64,000 nt of DNA from Alcanivorax sp. DG881 (GTDB taxonomy: Bacteria; Pseudomonadota; Gammaproteobacteria; Pseudomonadales; Alcanivoracaceae), in NCBI RefSeq assembly GCF_000155615.1, contig NZ_DS989915.1, positions 2,374,039 to 2,438,038 on the forward strand. Reading direction: 5' to 3'. The position numbers and the translations under genes are program-made. The notes under the pieces were generated by a model. It was not told the origin of the DNA and made no database searches. It saw only the letters and a list, made by a program, of their open reading frames with translations. Below are positions 34,138 to 43,700 of the stretch, one piece after another (position 1 is the stretch's first letter; every line of letters starts with the position of its first letter).

Positions 34138-35130
34138 TCACGGCTTCGCGTCGGGATGCAGGCCCAGCGCTTTGCGATCTGTACCCGTGCGAATCTCACT
34201 CAGCAGGCGGTTGGACTGCCGGTACCAGTTACGGCGGCCGCGGGGGCTCCATTTGAAGCGCTTGTAGGTCCACTGGTACTGGCTCAGGTTGCGGTCAATG
34301 CAGCGTTGCAGGCCGCTGTTCATGGCGGTGAGGATTTCGGCGGTGTCGTTGGCCTGCTCGATGGCCGGGGCCTCTTCGAAGTGCAGGTGGATATCTTTCA
34401 CTCCGCCTTCGCCGCGAATGCAGGAAACGATAAACACATGGGGGCGGTAACGCTGGACCAGTTTGTCGATCAGCGCCGGGGTGGGCACGTCATAGCCAAA
34501 GAAAGGCACAGAGGGATTACTGCGGTTGCCTGGATTATGGTCGGAGAGAATACCCAGAGTGCCACCGGCTTTCATGGCCGCCAGCGCCTGTTTGACGCCC
34601 TGGCTGTTGGTGGGGATAAGCACGGATCCGGTGCGTTCGCGGGCCGCCTTGACCATGGCATCCATCAGCGTGGCCGGGTGAGGCTGGTACATGATCAGGG
34701 TCTTGTCCCGGCTGCCTTTGTCGCCCACATACAGGTTGCTGATTTCCCAGCTGCCCTGGTGCAGTGACAGCATCAATACCGGCCGTTCGCTGGCGCAGGC
34801 ATCGAGAAAGGCCTGCTCGCCATGGATATGGGTGACCCGTGACAGGGTTTCCTCCACGGGCCGGTGCCAGACGTGGCTGAATTCGGTGAGCGTGCGGCCC
34901 AGTTCGCGCAAGCTCTGGCGGCCGATTTTTTTGGCTTGGGCATAGGTCATGTGCGGGTGCGTGGCCAGCAGGTTGATCAGCACCACCCGGTAGGCGCTGG
35001 CATAGCGCAGCGGTACCAGGGTCACCAGGGTAGCAACGGCGGCACCGAATCCGGTGACCAGTGGCAAGGGAAGCCAGGCAAGAAGGCGAACCACCATCCA
35101 GAGACGGCGGCCGGGGTATTGTTTATTCAT
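34138..35130 (-). CDS. LpxL/LpxM-family (lysophospholipid) acyltransferase
   Basis: A 330-residue membrane-bound acyltransferase. An N-terminal hydrophobic anchor (MVVRLLAWLPLPLVTGFGAA) precedes the catalytic HX4E motif in SLHQGSWEISNLYVG near residue 128. Later come LGILSDHNPGNRSNPSVPFFG, typical of the lipid A late acyltransferase family, and QYQWTYKRFKWSPRG. It likely adds a fatty acyl chain to lipid A or another lipid. Its start overlaps the stop of the MBL gene by eight bases. Confidence 0.88.
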   Translation of the reverse strand: MNKQYPGRRLWMVVRLLAWLPLPLVTGFGAAVATLVTLVPLRYASAYRVVLINLLATHPHMTYAQAKKIGRQSLRELGRTLTEFSHVWHRPVEETLSRVTHIHGEQAFLDACASERPVLMLSLHQGSWEISNLYVGDKGSRDKTLIMYQPHPATLMDAMVKAARERTGSVLIPTNSQGVKQALAAMKAGGTLGILSDHNPGNRSNPSVPFFGYDVPTPALIDKLVQRYRPHVFIVSCIRGEGGVKDIHLHFEEAPAIEQANDTAEILTAMNSGLQRCIDRNLSQYQWTYKRFKWSPRGRRNWYRQSNRLLSEIRTGTDRKALGLHPDAKP

Positions 35131-36130
35131 GTGTCAGTTCAATGGTCAGGGTTTCGCCATGCTGCGGAACCCGAAAATGTGCGTGTTCAATGTGTTGTTC
35201 TGTCAGGGCCCGAGCCAGCGCTTTGGGCGGCGCATCCATGGGTTCGTCAGTGAGCACGAAGGTGCCCCAGTGCATGGCCAGGGACTGGCGCGCCTGAATA
35301 TCCTGATGGATTTTAACCGCTTCTGCCGGGTTGATGTGCACCGGTGACATGAACCAGCGCGGCTCGTAGGCCCCAATGGGCAATAATGCCAGATCTACCG
35401 GCCCGAATACTTGTCCAATTTCGTTAAACAGCGGTGCATACCCGGTATCACCGGCAAAATAGAGGCTGAAGTCCGGAAAGTTCAGGCGCCAGCTGCACCA
35501 CAGGGTCTGGTTGTGATCGTTGGCGCCGCGCCCGCTGAAATGTTGGGCGGGCAAACAGAAAGCCTCCACCTGGCCGTGGTAGTCGCTCTGCCACCAGCCC
35601 AGCTCGATGATCCGCTCTACACCCAGTTTGCGCAGCCAGGCGGCGATACCCTGGGGCACAAACCAGAGAATGTCGCGCCCGAAGCGGGCCTGTAATTGCT
35701 TTACCGAGGCCTTGTCCAGGTGGTCGTAGTGGTTATGGGATATCAGCACCGCATTGATGTCGGGCAGTTGCTCGATGGTCAGTGCTGGTGGCACCGCCCG
35801 TTTCGGGCCGGCGAAGGTGAACGGGGAGCAACGGTCGGAAAACACCGGATCAGTGAGCAGGTTCCAGCCACGGTGCTGGAACAGGTAGGTGGCATGGCCA
35901 ATCCAGGTAATCTGCGGGTGATTGCCTGGCTGGGCCAGCTGTTCCGGGTCCGGGGTGTGTAGCGGAAAGGACTGATGGTCGGGAAAACGTCCGCGCGATT
36001 GCCACTGCCAGCGCAGGAAGGAGCCGAGTCCGTGGTGCGCAGTGGCATACCGGTTACGGAAAGCGTGCTTGCGGCGCTGGCTGGCGGGTTCTTCGGCGGC
36101 CAGCGCCGCCAGTCGCTCACGGTCGATCAT
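35123..36130 (-). CDS. Metallo-beta-lactamase-fold hydrolase (NAPE-PLD/UlaG-like)
   Basis: A 335-residue MBL-fold enzyme. The metal site ISHNHYDHLDKASV (HxHxDH) lies near residue 135. ITWIGHATYLFQ opens the fold, then come FAGDTGYAPLFNEIG with the bridging Asp and MHWGTFVLTDEP with the last His. The N-terminal FLRWQWQSRGRFPDH segment is typical of the NAPE-phospholipase-D-like group, so a phosphodiesterase acting on lipid head groups is plausible. Its start overlaps the chpC stop (ATGA) and its end overlaps the acyltransferase gene, tying lipid enzymes to the end of the chp operon. Confidence 0.85.
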   Translation of the reverse strand: MIDRERLAALAAEEPASQRRKHAFRNRYATAHHGLGSFLRWQWQSRGRFPDHQSFPLHTPDPEQLAQPGNHPQITWIGHATYLFQHRGWNLLTDPVFSDRCSPFTFAGPKRAVPPALTIEQLPDINAVLISHNHYDHLDKASVKQLQARFGRDILWFVPQGIAAWLRKLGVERIIELGWWQSDYHGQVEAFCLPAQHFSGRGANDHNQTLWCSWRLNFPDFSLYFAGDTGYAPLFNEIGQVFGPVDLALLPIGAYEPRWFMSPVHINPAEAVKIHQDIQARQSLAMHWGTFVLTDEPMDAPPKALARALTEQHIEHAHFRVPQHGETLTIELTHE

Positions 36131-36582
36131 GCCGGTTTCTGTAGTCCCGCCACAGCACCTTCAATGGCATCCAGATCCGGGATTACCGCCAGGTCGCCAC
36201 CGACCTGAATATACATGGCCTCCGCCGGGCCGGTGTCCACCGGCTCTTCCACCGGGTCGTCCTTGGCCACTTTCATCAGGCGGGGAATCCCCTGCACGAT
36301 TACTGCATAAAAAGGCGCCTTGCTGGCTACCGTGTTGAGCACGGCAATCCGGGCATCCTGGCCGATGGTGACCTGGCCGGATTCGTTGAGTTTTTCGAAT
36401 GACAGCAGCGGGATCTGCTGGTCACGCCAGCTCAGCCAGCCTAGCAGCCATTCCGGACCATGGCCCGGGCGATCCGGCTGGCGCAACGGAATCACCTCGG
36501 CCACCACAATATTGGGCACCATCCAGGGGCGTCCCTGCATGGGGATCAGCAGGCTGGAAATATCGGAGGGCAACTGCGCCAT
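36127..36582 (-). CDS. chpC: CheW-like protein ChpC
   Basis: A 151-residue single CheW domain protein (QGRPWMVPNIVVAEVIPLRQ, then WRDQQIPLLSFEKLN and the final GDLAVIPDLDAIEG). CheW proteins couple receptors to the histidine kinase; in P. aeruginosa ChpC is the accessory CheW of the Pil-Chp system that governs twitching motility and cAMP. It lies 103 bases after chpB and overlaps the MBL gene by four bases. Confidence 0.85.
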   Translation of the reverse strand: MAQLPSDISSLLIPMQGRPWMVPNIVVAEVIPLRQPDRPGHGPEWLLGWLSWRDQQIPLLSFEKLNESGQVTIGQDARIAVLNTVASKAPFYAVIVQGIPRLMKVAKDDPVEEPVDTGPAEAMYIQVGGDLAVIPDLDAIEGAVAGLQKPA

Positions 36583-36685
36583 AGTGCTGTTCCTTTTCTT
36601 GTCATCGCGTATGTCGTCGCGGGCCGGCTGGTGGCCAAGCGCGTGTTGTACTGTTGGTGCTACCGTTCTGTGGTTAAGGGTGCTG

Positions 36686-37705
36686 TTATTGCGGCAGCGG
36701 CGCCTGCGTCAGCTCCCTTCTTACCCGTTCCACCAGCTGCAGTGCAAGCTGTTCGGGGGAACCGCTGAAGCTGACGCAGCCGGTCTCGCGCACGGAATCC
36801 GGCTGGCTGCTGACCGCGCAGGTGTCTGCGCTTTGCGCCCACACCGGGCAACCAGTGGCTGCAAGGCGCGGCGCGGCGATGGCGCCGTCGTTGCCCATGC
36901 CCGAGAACAGAATGGCGCCGCAGGCGTTGCCAAAGCCGTCCCCCACATGCTGGATAACCTGGTCGATGGAGGGGGCATAGGGGCCTTCCCAGGTCTCGCC
37001 AGTGGACTGGATGCGGCCGTCATGGCGGAAGCGCACGGCGTACTCTACCGGCACAATGGCCAGTTCGCCGTGTCGCAAGGCTTCACCATCGACACCGATT
37101 TTGCACTGGATCGGGTTATCCCGGCCCAGCACCCCGCACAGGGTATCCAGGAAACTGCCGTCAATGTGCTGGGCCAGCACAAACGCCACGGGTAAATTGG
37201 CGGGCAGGCAGTCGAGAAACAGTTTTACCGCGGCCGGCCCGCCCAGGCTGGCGCCCAGTACCCACACCTGGCGGGGGCGATCGCCGGGGCGGATGGCCTG
37301 GAACTCCCGTGGCTGGGGAATGCGGATCCGGGGTGGTGGTGCGGGGATCACGTCCAGCCGCTCTTCCGCCGCCGGCTTACCGATAAAACTCACCAGCTTG
37401 GTGACCAGGCGCCGCTCCCATTTGGGGTAGCGCACATCGGTGCGCGCCGGGGCCTGGCCGTCACAAAACAGAATCGGTACCTCGGCGCGCTCCAGCAGGT
37501 CGTCGAGGAAGTGCTGCCAGCGATCTTCGCTGGACAGATCCACCACCCACAGGTCCAGCGCGTCTGCGGCCAGCCAGCGGTCCTCCAGGGCTTCCGGTTC
37601 GGTGCTGACCAGTACCTGATAGCCCTGGCCCTTCACCGCACTGGACAGCAGGTGCCCCTGCAATGTGCTGTCGGCAATCACGCCGACGCGGCCGGGCGCG
37701 GTCAT
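36686..37705 (-). CDS. chpB: CheB-type methylesterase ChpB
   Basis: A 339-residue protein. Residues 1-115 form a degenerate receiver-like domain with no standard phospho-acceptor pocket (IADSTLQGHLL, LDLWVVDLSSED). The C-terminal methylesterase has all three catalytic residues: Ser in LGASLGGPAA, His in LAQHIDG and Asp in GMGNDGAI. It removes methyl groups from PilJ in opposition to PilK. Its start overlaps the chpA stop by four bases. Confidence 0.9.
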   Translation of the reverse strand: MTAPGRVGVIADSTLQGHLLSSAVKGQGYQVLVSTEPEALEDRWLAADALDLWVVDLSSEDRWQHFLDDLLERAEVPILFCDGQAPARTDVRYPKWERRLVTKLVSFIGKPAAEERLDVIPAPPPRIRIPQPREFQAIRPGDRPRQVWVLGASLGGPAAVKLFLDCLPANLPVAFVLAQHIDGSFLDTLCGVLGRDNPIQCKIGVDGEALRHGELAIVPVEYAVRFRHDGRIQSTGETWEGPYAPSIDQVIQHVGDGFGNACGAILFSGMGNDGAIAAPRLAATGCPVWAQSADTCAVSSQPDSVRETGCVSFSGSPEQLALQLVERVRRELTQAPLPQ

Positions 37706-40700
37706 CCGTTATCCGTTTCCTGCAGTTCGCCCAGCAGTTCGCGAATGGTGGACAGCAATTCGTTCTCCTGGAACGGTTTGCCCATGTAACAGTTCACGCC
37801 AATATCGAAGGCCCGCTCGCGGTGTTTCTCACCGGTTCGGGAGGTGATCATGATGATCGGCACATCCTGCAGGCGACTGTCATGGCGTACGTGGGTGGCC
37901 ACTTCAAAACCGTCCATGCGGGGCATTTCGATATCCAGCAGCATCACATCCGGGCGAATATCTTCCAGCTTGGCGATGGCGTCGATGCCATCTTTGGCGG
38001 TGACCACTTCGTAGCCATTACGCTCCAGCAGGCGGGTGGTGACCTTGCGCACGGTAACCGAGTCATCGGTGACCATGACCAACGGCGTGTCACGCTGCGG
38101 CTGGAGCTCTTCTTCCGGTTCCTGGGGCAGTGTCGGTACGGTCTCGCCGGCTGCCAGGGCGGTGGTCTGCACGTGAGCGGCACGGATCAGGGAATGGATA
38201 TCCAGAATGATCACCACCGAGCCATCCCCGAGGATGGTGGCGCCGCTGATGCCAGCCACGGTGGCGAGCTGCGGGCCCACCGCTTTCACCACCACTTCCC
38301 GGGAACCCACCAGGTCGTCCACGACGATGGCGACGGTGTGCTCGGTGCTGCGAATCAGCAGTACCGGCATGGGGGTGGTCTGGTTCTCCAGGTGCGGGAC
38401 CCGGTTGCCGTGGACAAAGTGGCCCAGGTACTGCAGTTCGTAATCCTGGCCCACATAGGTGTAAACCGGGTTCTCTTCTTCGAAATAGTGCTGCAGTTCG
38501 AACGGGCTGATCCGCACGATACCTTCGATCTGGTTCAACGGAATCGCGTAGGAGTCTTCCGCCGCTTTCACCATCAGGGCGCGGTTCATGGCCAGGGTAA
38601 ATGGCAGGCGGATGATAAAGCGGGTGCCCTGCCCTTTACGGGAGTCGATGGTGACCGAGCCGCCCATCTGCTTGATTTCACTGGCGACCACGTCCATGCC
38701 CACGCCGCGCCCGGAAATCTGGGTCACGGCGGCGGCGGTGGAGAAGCCGGCGTGGAAGATGAACTGCTGAATTTCCTGCTCGGAAAGTTGCGCGTCGGCG
38801 GCGATCAGGCCTCGCTCGATGGCTTTTTGGCGCACCGCATCGGTATCGATGCCCTTGCCGTCGTCGGACAGGGTGATTACCACCTCGCCCCCTTCACGAC
38901 CCAGCTCCAGGTTGATGCGGCCGGTGCCGTCCTTGCCGGCAGACTGGCGGCCTTCGCTGGTTTCGATACCGTGGTCCACGGCATTACGCAGCATATGTTC
39001 CAGCGGGGCGACCACACGTTCCATCAGGGAACGGTCCAGTTCGCCTTCCGGGTTGAGTACATCGAAGTCCACGCGCTTGTCCACTTCGCCGGAGATCTGC
39101 CGGACGATACGGCGCAGACGCGGCACCAGGCGGCTGAAGGGCACCATGCGGGTGCGCATCAGTTTTTCCTGCAGCTCGGTGTTGATCCGTGCCTGCTGCA
39201 GCAGCAGGGTTTCGGTGTCCTTGTTGCGGTCCAGCAGGGTGTTCTTCAAATCCAGCAAGTCAGAGGCGGACTCGGACAGCTGCTTGGTGATCTGGTGCAG
39301 CTCGGAGTACTGGTCCATTTCCAGCGGATCGAAGTCCTCGTCGTATTCGCCGAGATCCACGCCCTTCTGGTAGTTGGACATGATCTGCGCTTCGGTTTCC
39401 GAATCCAGCCGGCGTAGCTGTTCGTAAAGGCGCTGTACCGTGTTGCCCATTTCTTCCACGTTGAAGGCGAACTCGGTGATGCCCTGCTCGACCCGGCCAC
39501 GGTTGATGGAGGTCTCCCCCGCCAGGTTGACCAGGGCCTCCAGCACATCTGCGCCAACCCGTACCATTTCCTGCGGTTGCGCCTGATTCTGGCGCTGGCG
39601 CCGGTCGTCTTTCTGCGGTTGCTGTGGCGCGGGCTGTTTGTCGGTGGCTGCCGGCAAGGTGTTGGCCGGTGCCGCGGCATCTGGGGTCTCGGCGACCGGT
39701 GCGTTGGTTTGTGCGGCCGCCGCGACGGACTCCATGCCCCGATTGATCTGGTCGTGCCAATCCAGCATGGGCTGGAAGTCGCTCTGGGCGGGCGTCTGGC
39801 GACGGCTTTCCAGTTCCAGCAAATAGGTTTCGAAATCGTGGCTGATGTCGCCCAGCTGTTTGAGGCCGGCCAGTCGTGCGCCCCCTTTCAGGGTGTGCAG
39901 CGCCCGTTTCAGATCGTCGATAAAGTCGGCGCTTTCCGGGTGATCTTTCCAGGAGGTCAGGCAGGCATCGATGATGTCCGACAGCTCTTCGGATTCTTCC
40001 AGGAAAATTTCCAGGATTTCCGGGTCGCTGTCTGCCTGCCAGGCGTCATCGGCGGCGGTGTTGGCCGGCGCGGGTGCCTCGCTGGCTGCTGTTGCTGGCG
40101 GCGGGCTGGCCGGTTGTGCCGCCGGGCTGGCCGCCATGGTGGGCAGGGTAAAGCCCGCCGGGTCGGCTGCGTAGCCATGGATGGCGGAGATCAGCACCTC
40201 GCCACTGGGCAACGGCCGGTTGGCTTTCAGGGCTTCCACCATTTCCGCCAGCTGGTCGTGGCAGCGGTGGAGCAGGTCAAACAAGGTGGGTTCGATGGCC
40301 AGCTGACTTTGCGCCAGGCCCTCATAAAGGGTTTCCAGCTCGTGGCCCAGGTCGCCCAGCTCCGGCACTTCCGCCATGCGTGCGCCACCCTTGAGGGTGT
40401 GCAGATCCCGTTGCAGGGATTGCAGCTCAATCAGGTTGTCTTGCTGGCTGATCCACAGTTCCAGGCTATTGCCGGCGGATTCGAGAATTTCGTCCGCTTC
40501 TTCCAGGAAGATTTCTACCAGTTCCGGGTCGCGCTCCGGTTGAGGGGGCGCCTCGGTGGGCTCGGGCGCGTCCTCAACCGCAACGGGCGCGGGGGCGTCA
40601 GTAGCGTTGGCGGCGGGCATCACCGGGCTATCGGCAGATTCACTCTCCCCGGTATTCGAGAACGGTGAAGTGCTGTCGTCGTCCGGGGCCGAGGGGGTAA

Positions 40701-43700
40701 CTGCCCCCGGGGCCTCGCCACGGATGAAGGCCTGAATGGCCGCCACCAGGGCCGGCGCATCCGCCGGGGCGATATTGGCCTGCAGGTTTTCGATCATCAC
40801 CGCCAGGCTGTCATGGCACTGATGCAGCAGCTGGAACAGGGCAGCATCAGACTCCAGCTGGCCGGCGTTGTAGCCTTCGTACAGGTTTTCCAGTTCGTGG
40901 GCCAGGTCGCCGACCGGGGCAACACCGGCCATGCGGGCTCCGCCCTTGAGCGTGTGCAGGTCTCGCTGCAGGCTGCTCACGTTACTGCTGTCGCCGGCTT
41001 CCCACTGGTCGAGAATGTGGCTGGCAGATTCGAGAATTTCCTCGGCTTCTTCCAGGAACAGTTCCACCAGCTCCGGGTCCAGGTGCGCTTCGTAGCGGCT
41101 GCTGTCCGGGGTCTCTGCGGAGAGCTCGCTAACCGGGGCTGAGTTGTTTTGCAGGGTGTTGCTGCTGTCGTCGTTATGGTCATCGACAGGCAGGCCGCCG
41201 TCCGGGCCGCCATCGGGTCCGTCGCCTTCGGCCAGCTCGCGCAGGGCATCCACCAGTCCCAGCTCCGGGCGGACGGTCTGGCCGGCGGCCAGGCAGTCCA
41301 TCATGTTCATCAGCGCGTCCTGGCCTTCGCCCGCCAGGGCGAACAAGCGCTCGCTGTAGGCCAGGCGGCCGCCTTCCACCGCGCTGTAGCAGCCCGCCAG
41401 AGCCGCGGCCAGATCGTGAATCTCGTTGAGGCCGGCGGTGGTGGCGCTGTTGGACAGCAGTTCCAGTTCGTCGCGCAGCCGCACCAGTTCATCGGTGTGC
41501 TCGGGGTGCTGTGCCCACTGGCTGAGCAGCTGCTCAGCATCCACGATCAGGTCCATGCCTTCGGACAGGAACACGGACAGAATATGCGGATCCGGGCCGG
41601 GGCTGTCGCAGCCCTGCAGTTGATCGCGTTGCTGATTCAGCGACTGGATCAGGGCGTCGGCGCCGGGCAGATGGGCCGGCGGGGTCGGGTCCAGTTGATC
41701 CAGGCTGGTGAGAATCAGATCGTGGCTCTGGGCCAGCAGGTCAACCTGTTGCTGGTTGGCGCGGCGGTTGCTGCTGATCAGGTCCCGGGCCAGCTTTTCG
41801 GCTGGCTCGGCCACTTCGGCCACGGCTTCGATTTCTGCCATGCGCGCGCTGCCCTTGAGGGTGTGCAGGGCGCGATGCACGCTGTCATCCACCGGGTGCT
41901 CGGACAGGTCGGTGTCATTGCCGGCCAGCCATTGGGCGATCAATGCCAGGTTGCGGCGGGCTTCGCTGGAAAAGATTTCCAGCAGGACGGTGTCCGGGCC
42001 TTCGTCGCTATTATTGCCATCCCCGGGCGCATCATCTCCGGGCGCGCCGTCGCTCATGTCCGGAATGTCGGACAGGCTCTCGGCAGCCGCAGCACTGCTG
42101 TGGGCGGGGGCCTGGGCGTCGTAGTCCGGTTCCTGCTCTGGCAGGTCCAGAGTGAGGCTTTCGTCGATCTCGGTAAGGTCGTTGTCCACCGGCAGCACGT
42201 GGATGTCATCGCTGCTGTCGTCAGTGTCCCAGGGGGTGAGGGTATCTTCACTGGCGGCGGCATCAAAGGCGGCCAGATCCTCGGCGGACAGGGTATGCTC
42301 GCTGGATGGGGCGTCGGCGTTTTCAGCGGACGGCAGCTCGGTGAGTTCCAGGGTGCTGTCGGGCTCGCTGTGCGCATCGGCTTCCAGGACGAGGGTGTCC
42401 GGGGCGTCCGGGCTGACATCAGCGATAGTGTCTGTGGCGGTGTCGTCGATGGCGTCGGTGGTGCTGTCGTCGGCAACGATCACGGGCACCTGATCGATCT
42501 GGCCACCGGCGGCCAGGGTGTCGGCGGCATCGGCCAGCGGCTGCACGTCAAACGGGTCCGGTTGGCGCAGGGTAAAGGCATTGACCAGGGCGGGTACGCG
42601 ATTGCGAACTTCCTGGACCAGGGCGATCAACACGGCAGTGGGCACAATGGTGCGGTCGATAACCCGGTTCAGCATGTTTTCTACGGACCAGCCCAGTTCC
42701 CCCACGGTGCTGGCACCGACCATGCGGCCGGACCCTTTCAGGGTGTGGAAGGCGCGACGGAATTCCACCAGGGATTCTTCATCGCTGGTGTTGGCGGCCC
42801 AGCGCGGGAAATATTCATCCAGGGCGTCCAGTACTTCGCCCACTTCTTCCTGGAAGATCTCGATGATTTCGTCATCGATCAGGTCGTCGTCATCGTGGTT
42901 ATGGGTGTCGGCGTCTGATGCTTCCGGTGCGTGCGTTTCGGGCTCTGCCGGGGCGGTGATTTCCAGGGTGGGATCGAGCAGTTCGTCATCGTCGCTGCTG
43001 TCGAAATCCGGGGCCTCGTCGTCGCTTTCCAGCGGTTGTAGTTCCAGCGTGGGGTCCTGGTCCTGCGCGGTGGTGTCGGTTTCGTCGTCGAGCTGCTCGT
43101 TGGCAGAGAACCCGGACCAGGCATCCACGTCGTGCTCCGCCACGGCACTGTCGGCAGAGTCGTGGCTCTCTGCCGGGCTGTCCAGTCCCGTTTGTTCCAG
43201 CTCAATGCGTTCTACATCGATATCGTTGTCGGCAAAGTCCTGCTCTTCTTCCAGCGGATAGCCGAGCGCTTCCACACTGGCGCGGGCCAGCTGCAGGATA
43301 TCGTCGGTGGTGGCCGGGTCGTCGCTGAGGCGCTCCAGGTAGTATTCCACCGAGGTGATGGCGTCAGCGAGGGTGTCCATGCTGCGCCAGTCCGGCTTGG
43401 GCTGGTCCGCTTGCAGCAGCTTTTCTTCGATGAACTGCACACATTGGCGCAAAATCAGGGCCGGTTTGCCCAGCTGGATCACGTCCAGGCCACCGCGCAC
43501 GGCGTTCAGGCGTTCGGGGACCACTTGTAGCGGATCGGTATTCCACTGTGACGCAATGAATTCCACGATGCCGTCTTTGGCTTCTTCCAGCCCGGCCCGG
43601 CATTCGCGCAGCACGGCGTCCATGGCCTGACCCACATGGCTGGGCATGTCGTCGCCCTGGCCGTTGTAGCTGGCACTGCGGCGGTCGCCACTGATGCCGG

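Noticed and set aside
41149-42918. 589-codon plus-strand open frame inside chpA, and a similar one at 37663-39417
   Set aside because: Both are antisense to clear HPt, ATPase and receiver domains of ChpA and lack ribosome binding sites.
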